Assembly (NCBI RefSeq): GCF_000001735.4
Contig: NC_003074.8
Location: forward strand, 18,297,261 to 18,361,260
DNA: 64,000 nucleotides
Direction: 5' to 3'
DNA from: Arabidopsis thaliana
Taxonomy: Eukaryota; Streptophyta; Magnoliopsida; Brassicales; Brassicaceae
The notes beneath the pieces are model-generated. The model was not told the DNA's origin, searched no databases, and saw nothing but the letters and a program-made list of their open reading frames with translations. Position 1 is the stretch's first letter, and the number at the start of each line of letters is the position of its first letter. Positions 13,359 through 24,900 of this stretch are shown one piece after another. The translations under genes were made by a program, and so were the position numbers.

Positions 13359-13714
13359 AAAGATTATATATGGAATAGAGAGAAGAGAGTAAAGAGAAGA
13401 AGAAGAAGAAACAAATCAAAAATTTTGTTTTTGTTGAATTGAGAGAAAAATAAATTGAAGATGAAAAAAAAATTGATCTGAGAAATTAGATTTTTTTTTT
13501 GTTGAGAAAAAAATATCCAAAATTGTTATGGATCTAGATCCAACATAGAGGTTGGGTTGTAAATAAGTGAAAACTCTAGTTTTACTTGTCTTTTACTATT
13601 ATTCTGAATTGAAATAAATAAATAAACATATATTTTTTTATAAGGGGGCTAACTAGAGAATGTTTGAAGCTGAGGGGGTGGACTAGATTAAAATCCTGAA
13701 AAAGGTGAGGAGAT

Positions 13715-14117
13715 AAAGGAAAAATCAATTGCAGGGATGGTGAAGAAGATGAAGTGAAAAACAAAAAAAAACGAAAAAAAAATAACTAAATGGGAAAGAG
13801 GCGGGGTTCGAACCCGCGAACTGAGGATTATCCTACATTATTGTTACCACCAGACCAAGACAACACACACGTAATTTTCTGCAAATTCATTGTTTATAAA
13901 TATCACAACATGTAGGGTTAAAATTTAACACTGTCAAATGATTCCGTTATGGCCATCAACGCCTGTTAAGTGGTAGGTTCGAAACTACCACAATTTAAAA
14001 GACAATGGTTTTAAGAGACAATAAAAAATAAGTAAGGTATTTGTATTCCAAATTTAAAACTATAGGTATTAAACGGCCAAATTAAAAATAAATGGGAATT
14101 TTTTCGGTTTTTTTCCC
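13715..14117 (-). repeat. Right terminal inverted repeat of the MULE
   Basis: Inverted partner of 10883-11280. The outer end reads, on the minus strand, GGGAAAAAAACCG. The arm contains the better preserved copy of the tRNA-like module (about 13800-13862). Confidence 0.85.
13800..13862 (-). other. tRNA-like Pol III box module in the right MULE TIR
   Basis: On the minus strand the A-box-like TGGTCTGGTGGTAAC is followed by GCGGGTTCGAACCCCGC. The latter forms a perfect 5-bp T-arm stem around a TTCGAAC loop and matches the B-box consensus. The middle part does not fold into a convincing D/anticodon structure and no acceptor stem is seen, so a functional tRNA is unlikely. Confidence 0.62.
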
Positions 14118-14127
14118 TTTGCTAAAA
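14118..14127 (+). repeat. Right target-site duplication of the MULE
   Basis: TTTGCTAAAA, directly after the TTTCCC end of the right arm. It matches the left copy base for base. Confidence 0.88.
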
Positions 14128-14648
14128 CGACAGCGGAGGAGACGTGACTTATACGACAGCCACATGAGCTTAGTGAGTTCATTTTTTTGTGTTGGTGGTA
14201 ATTTTTTGCTGAAATTAAAAACATTACAATGTTGTAGTAATAAAAATTGGAATCGGACTTATATAAAAATAATTCAAACGTTAGAAAATGGATAGGTTTT
14301 GTTAATAGGTCACACTCATAGCTATTATGAGAAACGCGAAAACATATAAATTCGACAAGTACGACCTATTAATGGTACCAAATGGATTTAAACCGGTTTA
14401 GTGGATTAATAACATTTGGTATAAATCGCATTCAACCACCGGTTTGTCTTTAATTGCGGACGTTTGAATATGTTTGACATTGAAATAGTCATTAGTCACG
14501 TTGTTTTAGCATTGAAGAAAAAGTCTAAAATTGATCATTGTTTGGTGCATATTAGAAAAATAATAAATTTTGGGTCTTACATAAATAAAATAAAATATCC
14601 TTTATCGTCAATGGTTTAATCGTCTGTCCTTAACCGATTCGGTTAGTT
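14128..14648. other. intergenic: IQD15 3' flank
   Basis: Sequence between the right end of the MULE and the IQD15 stop codon. It is AT-rich with no supported ORF, and the nearest part should be IQD15 3' UTR. Confidence 0.5.
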
Positions 14649-16230
14649 TTAGTACTGAAAATCTTCGTGAGCATTCGTTCTCTTGTCGATGTCGTACCAA
14701 AAGTAACCATCACCGGCAATATAACCGTACGATTGCGGATTATCATTGTGAAATGACAATCGCTTTCTAACCAATCTTAATCTTGGTTCGTTGTTATCTA
14801 AACAGGTCCGGTTTGATCTCTGTTTTGGTACGCTTTGTGGTCGGCGGAACCTAGCCACGGTTGAGGCAGTGGTAGACATGTAATTTGGAATTGAATGGGC
14901 TTGCCGTGTGACGAAAGAATTGCCACGTGGCGTCTGGTCGTTGAGTTGTTGGTGGTGTGAGTACGTATTATTATACTTATCGATCTCGACTATCTTGACC
15001 GGTTCAACGATAGCCTGATCGGTTGACATTCTCCTTCCGGTTTCTTGATAACCGTACCCGTTTAATCTACTCGGTCTTTTGTCCTCTAATTCACTTTCAC
15101 TATGAGCTTCTCTTTCCATTGTTCTCCACATCTTTGATCATAAACCCAAAAAGAAGATCGGTTTGTCTATTAATATACTTAAGAAATGGAAAAATCGGAG
15201 TTTGATTTTATTGAACCTGTTTAGAGAAAGCATGAGAGTAGGAAATTTCGTCCCCGAGCTTGGTCGTGAGTTTTTTCCGGTGATCTAGAGCTAGAGCCTG
15301 AATCCGAACCAAAGCCTGGACCCGTTGCAAAGTAATGCTAGTTCTTCTACGAACGTTATGGCCTCTCACTAGGGCTTGTAGTTTCACAACTCCTTTTAGA
15401 GCCCTAACCGCTGTTCTTGCCTTGAGTTACAAGCCATCAAAACCAAACTCAGTTTCGTCTATAAAGACAATGTTATCATTAAAAACCCTCAATTGGGTAA
15501 CAAGACATTTTTGAAAAAAATAAATCTGTTTTAACATTCAACTTTGTGTGGTGACTATATTAGTTAACATGCAACTTTGTGAGTATTGATTTTACCAGGC
15601 ATCCTCGGAAAGCTGTCTGAATGAGAATAGCAGCCACGTGTCTCTTTAGGTAGACAGACGTTCGACAGAAAAATACGGTTTCTTTGGCCGCCGGCGAAAC
15701 AGTTTTCTCTGTTTCCTCCGCGGCAATCGCGTTAATAGCCGTGGAAGTTGTGTTTATTCCTACGTTTATTGCACAAGGATCAGAAGAAACTTTCTTAAAT
15801 AGCCATCTTCTTTTTCTTCTCTTCTGCACCAACAAAATTATTATTATTCTTTAACAAAATTTATAGATTTCATTAATAAAAAATGTAAATCCCAAAATTT
15901 CCAAGTTTTAAGACTTTATCAAAAATCAGGTTTTCATGCTGATAAATATTTTTTCTAAAGTAAGAAAAAAAAAATGTGTTTTCTTGGGGATATATTGAAG
16001 GAATCTTACATGTAAATGCTGATGTATTTTATATAGTATGAATTAATGAAGATTAAAAAAAAAAGGTAATTGAGTGTGAAGTATACCGGTCGTTGGTGTA
16101 GTTCGTCCTCTACTTCTTCGACGAGGTCGTTGTCTTGTCGACGATTTATTCTTCTAGGGATTAACTTCTCCGGCGATCGGAAAACATTCTTAACGGCCGT
16201 GAACCATGAGCTTCCGTCGGTTTTCCCCAT
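14649..16230 (-). CDS. IQD15: IQ67-domain calmodulin-binding protein
   Basis: Plant-specific IQD protein, expected to bind calmodulin and act as a scaffold at microtubules, membrane or nucleus. Four exons, 16087-16230, 15596-15823, 15217-15420 and 14649-15131, give 352 aa. The first ATG of the frame is one codon further upstream (16233) and gives MMGK; the second was chosen because [13 protein letters not shown] starts are usual in the family. Basic clusters ([10 protein letters not shown] near 50) precede the IQ67 region. That region has one IQ motif at about 112-131 (ILIQTAFRG) and a second at about 135-151 ([10 protein letters not shown]). The exon 2/3 junction falls inside the first IQ motif, right after RGCL, which is the conserved intron position of this family. 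The C-terminal half is low-complexity and basic. Confidence 0.93.
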
Positions 16231-17640
16231 CAAGATCGATCAACCTCGTCTGCTTAATGTATGTTAATTGTATAAGATACGAAACTTATTTATATAAAAT
16301 GGAATTGAGTTATATAAGTTAAAGGAACACACACTCTCTTTTATGGAGAACAAGAACCTTTTTGTTACCCTATATTTAATTAAAAAGTTGGGAACATGTA
16401 CATGCATGTATATTTTCATTTTTGCATATTGCAATGGTAAGTAAATTCATTAAGAAGTGAAACTCGAAACTCCTTTCTAAGTATGATCGTATGTGTTCAT
16501 TGTTTTATTTGATAGTATGAACGTTTCTTAGTTATTTTTGTATTTCTACAATTGGAAGCAAAATATGCATTGTCATGTAACGGCCAAATGCAAAACGATC
16601 AATCATCATACAATGCTTTGTATGGAAAAGCATAAAAAGAGGAAAAATGTTGGAAGAAGAAGAATAATGAAGCCGAAAATCAAATAAAATAGTAATAGAT
16701 AAAGATAAAGAAAAATGAAAAGAGGAATTATATTAGGTAGGCATGCTTTGTGTTTACAAATAAGATAGCTTTGTGTCAGAAATAAATATATAATTGTAAC
16801 ATGAAAGAATGTGTCAATGTGGAATGCATCTCTCGAGACTGCAGAAAGTTGTTCCTTCTCTTCTTTGTTCTTTCGTATACACTTTCGTGTATTCACTCTT
16901 ATAGCTTGATTGTTTGGGATAGTGATTGAGCTCCACAATAAGAAAGACTACTAAATTTTTCTTCTGAAAAACACTAATATATATACTCTAGTTTAAAAAA
17001 TATTACAAGTTGCAAATGTAACAGCTCTTTCGTTTGAGTGTTATTGAGCAAAATCTGTAATTTTTAATATACTTTATGTAAAAAGTAAAATTTCGTAGTA
17101 TTTTGGAGATATTACTAAAAAAAATGAAACAGAGATATTATTTAGAGATATTATTTATTTGACCGGAAAAAATGATAAAGCAAGATAAACATATGATGGG
17201 AAAGATCTAACGATTGCTAAGCAGAAAAATTCAAAGAACAAAGTAAAATCAAACAAGACCCGAATTCAGAAAAGAGCTAACTGAAATTAAGAAATAAGAA
17301 CAGTGAAATCCTTTTTTTTTCCTAGAGATATAAAATTTCTCCAAATGTCTTAAATAAGTCATAAAAATATCCAAAGGGTATTTCAACAACAACAAAAATA
17401 ATCAAATTTTTGTGTGTTTGGAGACTAAAGAAAGGAGAAAGGTTTAGACCAAAGTTGTTGAGTTGTTCAAAGATACCGGGCAGGCTCTGCGACCGCGAAG
17501 CATTAACTTAAAATAAATCTAGAAAGAGTTTTATATATAAACACAAAACGCCTCAAGTACCTTCTTCTTTAGACTTCTTCTTCTGCTTTCTCTCTCTCTC
17601 TCTCGTTTGCTATATAATTTTAAGATCTCCGGCTAGAGTT
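16231..17640. other. intergenic: IQD15 promoter and CID10 3' flank
   Basis: The right-hand part (about 17.3-17.64 kb), with a CT-rich run at 17580-17605, is likely the 3' UTR of the minus-strand CID10. The left part is the IQD15 upstream region. No ORF is convincing; the frame at 16606-16938 (-) lacks any domain and is dominated by hydrophobic residues from AT-rich sequence. Confidence 0.5.
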
Positions 17641-20398
17641 TCACTTGAACTCAGCGCGGGGAAAATGCGGCCTTACTGGTGTCTTCGATGGACTTACCCT
17701 TCAAGAAACAGATAAATCAACACAAAGATGAATGAATACATGTTTCCCAAGAATAAAGATAATAGTAATAGCTAAAGAGATTTAACATATGTAGACCCGA
17801 GAAAGATGTCACATTATATGCAAATAAACCAGAAATAGGATTAAGTAAAGAGATAGCCAAGTCAATGACTAAAACAACAACCTACCATTCAAAAGTTGTC
17901 ATTAACTAAAGTTAGAAGGTAAAATGTTGAAATCTTTACCTTATTGGGAGTGCCCCCAAGACAATACCGCTGCAGTGAAGCGCAGCAATTGCGCTTTCCG
18001 CCTGAGAGAAGCAAAAGCAAGCATGAATCTCCAGTGACAATCCAAAACGAAACTTTGAATCTTGAACCGTTTTACATAAACTTCATAGTTATGTTTATGC
18101 ATCTAACTCTGAGAATCAGAGAAGCTCAAGAAGATGTTCCTTAAATGGATCATACTAGCAAAACTACTCAATCACCAAGACTAATGTCCAAAATGGGAAC
18201 ACTTTAACCAAGAGAATTACCATCGCAAACTCAACAAAAGCAATACGGGTTTGGTGGTGATAGTCTCCAAGCCTCAGACGATGAACCTAAAAAAGATACA
18301 TAACAAAAAAAAAAATGATGCAGAGCAAAAAACATATACATAATGGTCGCATTCCAAACCAAAATCCATACCTCCCCGCAAAGCATTTCAAAGAAGCCTT
18401 TCAAGTCAATTTGAGTGATCTGAAAATATAAGCAAAAGGACATTGAAGAAAGTTAGTATCTCCAATACTTTAGCAGTTAACAGTTTCCAAAAACAGATAA
18501 ATTCTCATCAAGGAAATGGTGAATGAAAATTGAATTACCCGCTTGTCAATGTTGGTACAGTAAACAGTCCTAACGCACATCTCACGCTCATCCTCAGACT
18601 AGGAGAAAGAGAGCACCATTATGCTCAAGAATGCTTATACTTATAAAAATTATTAGTGCCAAGTTTAGCCATTATCATGTGAACTTACTCGTGGAAGAAA
18701 AGTCGGGTTAACAGGAGCAATAGCTGTTTTGGAAGGAAGAACCTTAAGAGGGTAAAAACCTAGCACAGTACCCGACATGCTCAAAGCAGCTCTAGCTCCC
18801 TCTGCATCAACATCTCTTGATTAGTTAAGAAACAGTGCTATAAAAAAATCTCAACTAGTAAACAAAGGGTTGACACAAAGAGTACCTTCATTGGTAAATT
18901 CAATGAAAGCGAAACGAAGGACAGAATTTGGATCACCGCATACACGACAATCAACAACCTTTCGATCCCAAAATGAACAAAAATATGAGGAAACGAGTCA
19001 CTGCAAATAAGCAAAATATTTCAAACATAGTCAAGATCGTTGAAGTACCTGTCCACAGTTAATAAAGACACCTGCGAGGTTCTCCTCTGTAACCTACAAA
19101 CAAAACAAAGTAAGAGAGGCAGTGGTTATAAAATGGATTCCTTTAATGTTATCGAAAATAGCTTTCCGCTTTTTACCTGTTGGTCGATGTCAGAGACATA
19201 TACAGTTCTCCTGATTACATCATCCTTCTGAGCCAAGCTTGTCCTTTTGTTCATTCTTCGCTTCCCTTGGCCAAAACTCCTTCTCTGTAACAAGAAGCAC
19301 ACGAATTACCAACAGACGATTTTAATCAATAGTACAGTTTTGCATACTTTCCTTTCACATATCTGACAGCTAATACCATTGTTTGAACTTTGAAGAATGT
19401 CACCACAGAAACGATGAAACTTTCTATTTAAAACCCGAAAAATTCAAAGCTCATACAAAGTGTAACTGATAAGGAAAAGAAAAACCAAACAGTAAACAAA
19501 TCAAATCAACAACAAACTACACACAAAGTGAAACTGGTTTTGTATCAATGATCAAGTGATAGATGCAAGAACACGTAAAGCTCGAAACTTTTTTCCGTTA
19601 TCCATTTGCTGAACGTATAAGCATACAAGCTTTCCCAATCAACAAGCAAGCTAGCAAATCATGGTAAACAAAAACACACAAAAGCTCGAAACTTTATACC
19701 ATCATTTCTCTCACTTCACTGTAACATCAAAATACTAACGGAAGATTAGATAAATACAAAGATCAGAATTCACAAACTAATGAAAAAAAGAACATTCCAT
19801 TCACCAAAACACATCCATTTTCTAGAGATGCAATAACGTCTATATACTAACAATCAAAACATACAAAATAACTATATACTCAACACAACACAAAAATTTT
19901 ACAATCAAAAAAACAAAACAAAACATAGAGATCATAATTCAGCGAGAATGTGAAAGAATGATGATATACCCTTCTAGGAAAATGATCATTCCCATCAGCA
20001 AGTTTAGGTGGGGCTGCAAAATTGTTAGTAAACCCTAATCCATTTCTCAAAACCCCAGATTGACTTCGAGCAAGAGAAGGAGGAACAAACTCCTGAGCCA
20101 TCGGATTAAGCTTAGAAAACGCATCAGCCAAATCTTTGATCTCTCCATTGTTATCTCTCTCACCATTTCCACTAAACCCATTTAAAGTCTGAACCTTTTG
20201 AGCAGTCTCATTGATCCGATCGTCAGTTTCAGGAGTCGAATCGATGGTAAGAGGAGTGGATGAGTCAGATTTAGGGCTTTGATCATCATCAGGACATGGC
20301 GGCTTTGTCGTCTCGGTAGCTGAAGCAGCAGTGTTGTTGTTGTCTAAATTCTGACCAGAAGAGTCCACTTTGACACCAGCATTCTCAGCAACAGCCAT
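17641..20398 (-). CDS. CID10: CTC-interacting domain RNA-binding protein (PAM2 + 2 RRM)
   Basis: Probable poly(A)-binding-protein partner acting on mRNA translation or stability. Ten exons: 19970-20398, 19177-19284, 19049-19093, 18886-18958, 18689-18801, 18539-18598, 18372-18419, 18221-18286, 17940-18001 and 17641-17698. They sum to 353 aa in frame. The PAM2 motif that binds the MLLE domain of PABP is clear at about 96-108 (KLNPMAQEFVPPS). A basic stretch rich in R/K at about 141-156 looks like a nuclear localisation signal. Two RRM domains follow, at about 168-244 (opening TVYVSDI) and 265-341 (opening TVYCTNI). This order defines the CID8-13 group. The N-terminal 90 residues are disordered (Ser/Thr/Asp rich). 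Confidence 0.93.
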
Positions 20399-21988
20399 GA
20401 TCGGACCAAAAAAGGTTGAATCTTTAAAAGATCAGACAACAACAAGTTACGAACTCAGTCGATTTCTGCATCAAAACAACCAAACTAAGAAAGAGAATTT
20501 GAGAATGAGAAGAAATGGAAAAAAAAAAACTCAGAATTTGATACGAACCTTGGAGAGTTATCTCGATCAAATGGTTAATCCATAAACGGAGAGAATCAAA
20601 GTTAATTAAAAGATCAATGAGCAGAAGAGAGGACTGAAACAAAGAAAAATTGGATTTTTATTTTAAGGGAAAATAGTTAGAGAAGACAAAAGGAGAAAAC
20701 TTGGAAAATTCAAGGGGATGATTAGAATAGAAGGAACACAAGAGACCCCTTTGGTTATAAAATTAAATAAACTTAAGCTAGTTTTCTTCTGCCCTTTGGA
20801 GTTTGGACAACATTAAAATTAAATAAATCATCATCAGAATATTTTTATCTCTTTTTACTTTATCTTCTTTCTTAGGAAGCTTCCTACTTTTCCTTTTTAA
20901 TTAAAACATACATATAAATATATATATATATATGCATAATTATGAACACTCTATTAACTGAAAGTTTTAATAATATTGGAAAAATGAAAATTTGCAATCT
21001 AATTTTTTTAATCAATTTTTAATTTAAAATCTCAATATTTTTATTTTTTTTATCCAAAAAATTAGAAATGATAGATTTAATTTAATAATTGATTTTTTAT
21101 TATTATTAATCAATGTTCAAATATGCTTTCTACAACCATATACCGAAGGGGTCCTCAAACCAGTTTCAGTTGTTATCAATGGACAGATGTTACTAGTAGA
21201 GCTAAACCGGTAGTACAATAGTTCGGTTTGATATCAGAGTTGTGTTAAAAGTTAAAACTATATTGTAAAACCAAACGAAAACATGTACTTTTTAAACGTA
21301 ATAAAAAATACAATGCCTCTAGTTTAAATAATAAGTAGGTTTTCTCTCGTAATCTCTGTTCCTTTATGTTCTTGTAAGACTAACCTTTAGTGGGGATAAT
21401 TTTTTTTAGATTTAGACTTATTTGTTAGAAGATTAAGTGATTAGGTTTTAGATTCACGATGATGCTTAATATGTTCGGATAATCGTTTTTAGTTGAGTTT
21501 TGACTTCGCCGTTTCCTCTATCCTTGGGTTTCCTCCGTTGGTGAGTGAAGGTCTTCTAGTCCATGACTTTTGAGCTCTTAACTCCGCGACTATTGTTCTT
21601 CTCTGACTTTCCAATGATTTTGTGAGGTACACCTCTTGACATTTGAAATGTTTTGTATTTCCCGTATATCAGGCTTTTGTTTTCGGAGATTTCTCTGTTT
21701 TCTATCGGCTCTTTGTATTTCAAAATCGCATTCCAAAAATTTATTACAACCATGTATTTCTCCCTTGTTATAAATGAAAATCTTTAAGTGAAAAAAAAAC
21801 CGTAACAAAAATTCTTAAAAGGTTAATAAAATATATATATACACCATCGCCTATGGGACGATGAGGAAATTCACGAGAGTACATGTTCATGCTTATGGAC
21901 CATCCTTGTATATATATGTAAAGTACAAGTTTACACAAACAATAAAATACATGATCTACTTAATCATTTATAAATAACCATGAAGTTA
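20399..21988. other. CID10 leader/promoter and 3' flank of the TFIIIC gene
   Basis: 20399-20650 should be the CID10 5' UTR. It contains a plausible minus-strand donor (CCAAG/GTTCGT near 20548), so a leader intron is possible. The rest is AT-rich with a short (TA)n run near 20917-20932. Open frames at 21556-21808 have no recognisable domain. The right edge is the 3' UTR of the next minus-strand gene. Confidence 0.45.
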
Positions 21989-24900
21989 TCACACAGGTGA
22001 GGCTGAGAGCAGAAACTCAGGCTGCTTTCTCTGCAAGAGAACTCCACAGAAGAGGCAGAACGGTTTCGAGGCAACTTTGCTAAAGGAAGATTTTGGAAGT
22101 GATTTGAGATCACTCGGGAACGAAGGCAATGCAAATAAGGTCTCTGGAGCGAGTTCTAAAGTCATTCGGTTGCAGCATTTGCAGAACCATAAAGGAGTTG
22201 GTGGACATACTTGCATTGAGACACAACACCTCTCAAGCTTGTGGCTTTCATCACATCTCTCTTTGTCTTTGCTCTTCTTTTTTTTTTGGTGCGAAGATTC
22301 GCAAAAGGCTTCCTCTGCTGAGTGGAAATTTACTGGCGCTGCACAATAAGGACATTTCTCTTCCTCTAATGCAGTTTCTGTGCTATTACTTGATCTGTGA
22401 TGAATTAAAGACACAGAACATATGAATTTGAAAACATTCTAGTATCTATTATCAAGGGAAGAAGAAGAAGGTATATGAGAAAATTACCTCGTTCGACTAG
22501 ATTTTACTTCTAAGGAAAGTGTTTCCAGCTGACTATGGACAATATCACGATTTATCTCAACCCATTGTTGCAACAGAGCCAATCCAGCTGGACGCCAATT
22601 CCAAGAGGGAGGCGAAATAGTACCCTGAGATGACTCAGCGAGTAAATAAGCCGAGAAACTGAGACCAACCAGTCTTTCTCGGAGTTCTCGTTCACTTTCT
22701 TGAAGCAGTTTGAGCCACAGATCAATTTCTCCTTCATCGTTCGTTCTCTGACCTTGCAGTTTTCTGTTGATTTCTTCTGTTTTGAGTTCCGATAACATTA
22801 CACGTCTAGAGATTACGTTGAGAATGTGTAACAGCCTGGAAGGAACATCAGAGAAGCGTTTGGTGATCTTTGGCACGAGATCTTCCATGGAGATATCATC
22901 ATGAAATCCAAGGTATGACACAGAGAGCCATTTAGTTAATACTAATTCAACAAACTCTGGCATTGATTGTTTGAACGCCAGCATTGCAGCTACCATATCC
23001 CAAAGAACTAGAGGCTTATTCAAATAGTTGAATTCTTTTAACGACCAGAGAATATTGGATTCCCAATTTGCGAATTCATTCTTTGAGAAACCCAGAATAG
23101 CTTCGGTTACCGTCTCTGTAGAATCTTCTGACTCACCAGATTGTTGTGCACCATTCCAGAGGAATTCTACAGCAGCCTTCTGCGACCTGGAAGCAAGAAG
23201 GAATGAACAGTCAGCTTTTGTAAGAAGCAGGACGCAGAAACACTTCTCAATGAATGAATGAAAATTACCTGGCTTGGTACATTGGATTCAAGAGTTCAAC
23301 GTTAAAGTTGCGGACCTGCAAAATTTCAATGAGAAGTCTAAGTTTTCTAATTCTGAAAAGAGATAGTTTAAAGTCACAGCGAACCAGGTTTCGGGGAAGA
23401 TCAGACCAAAGCAACAGCAAGGTTTCCAGGTGACAATGCCACACCAAGGCATGATAGAAAATCATCAGGAAGCTGCAGAAAATTTTCATTGTTTGTAAGA
23501 TAAACTAGAGGAAGGGATAAACAAAGAGACAAGATTAAAAACATCACATACATCAGTCGTGCTACTGAGACCAGGAGTGTTTGCAGGAATTGGCACTTCA
23601 GAGATGGCATTCTCACATAAAATCCAGCTCCGGACATAATTATCCTGCATATTACAAAGAGTAATGCATCTTAAAAGCTAAGAAGAATATGACAGTTGTT
23701 GATAGATCACAATGTAGTTTGTTTGTCTCTCAGAAGACAAGCATTACAAAGCTGTTTTTACAGAGAAGAAATATAATACCTGACTGCAACTGTACAAACA
23801 ACGGCCATCATATGACCAAGCTAGACCTGTAACCTAAAAAGAGTGCCATATGTATCAATAAATCGAACACGTATATTTTATTTTATAAAAGGTTTAAAGT
23901 AACAGAATAATGACTTACCACTTGGTTATGAGCATTAGTTGAAACAATTTGTTCAAACTTTCTTGTAGATATTTCACACTTCCATACTTCGAAAGAACCA
24001 GATCCTTTACCGATTGCCAAGTGCATTGCATTATAATGGTTGCTTACAACAAAAGAAAGCGTTGAAACCTGAACAGGATTCACTGCTACAACCTATAAAT
24101 AAGCCGTAAAATGTCAAAACGCAAAACTCTTAGTGTTTGCTCGATGATAACAGCCTATACACTTGAATAGAATGCAATTATAGAGAAAAACAGACAGATC
24201 CTGATATTTTCATAAACAAGGAAATAGATACAAACAGAGTCAAAAGCACAAGGATCTACAGATACAAAACGCTATATAAATCCAACTTCACTTACAGAAA
24301 AATTACAAAAAGGATCACAATCAAAATTCAGGATGATCTTAATCAACTCACATATCACAGAAGCTATACTCAATCTGTTCGTAAACAGAATATTTAGAAA
24401 AAGTAGAATAAATAGAGAAGAAATAAAAACTTTTACCTCTTTTAGTAGAAAGAATGAAGATTTATAGACCTCCACAGAATTTTGCAAGTCTTCTTTGTTG
24501 CTCATCCAAATTTTCACACTGCAGGTATGAAAAGAAATGGACTGAAAAGTGTGATAAAAAAAAGATTCCATTGAGAAGTATATGCAAAAGATTCCAATCA
24601 CTGACGACATTTTTTGTTATGGTTTTACAAATATCATTTTTTCTTGTAATATAACACTAACTTACCTACCATCACAACTCCCAGTAACCAACACCACTTG
24701 CGGATTCGAAGAATCACAGCCAAAAATTCCCCAACTCATTGTTGAAACCCATGAGCTATGGGTCTGAACTATAGCAGTAAGTTCCACCATGGGAGATACA
24801 TTGCTGCGTTCAATGTGATAGCATTCAGGTGCATGAACTTTCCATATGGAAACGCTCCCGGACTTTGAACCAATTGCCAAAAGAGAGAATCTTAACATAT

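Larger units (their letters stand above)
10883..14117. mobile_element. Non-autonomous Mutator-like element (MULE), 3.2 kb
   Basis: The two ends are long imperfect inverted copies of each other (about 10883-11280 and 13715-14117). Both termini read GGGAAA inward. The element is flanked by identical 10-bp direct repeats TTTGCTAAAA at 10873-10882 and 14118-14127. Long TIRs and a 9-10 bp target duplication are the hallmarks of Mutator-like transposons. No transposase-like ORF is present inside; the interior is AT-rich with CTT/GAA-rich patches and short repeats, so the copy is non-autonomous. Each TIR includes a tRNA-like module. The TIRs have diverged noticeably, so it is not a very recent insertion, although the target duplication is still perfect. 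Confidence 0.88.

Noticed and set aside
13800..13862. Candidate functional tRNA gene on the minus strand
   Set aside because: The T-arm and both box-like motifs are present, but there is no acceptor stem, no credible anticodon arm, and the sequence is mirrored in the opposite TIR. It is kept as a tRNA-like module only.
16606..16938. 110-codon hydrophobic ORF between IQD15 and CID10
   Set aside because: Hydrophobicity arises from T-rich sequence; no signal peptide or domain, and no splice partners.
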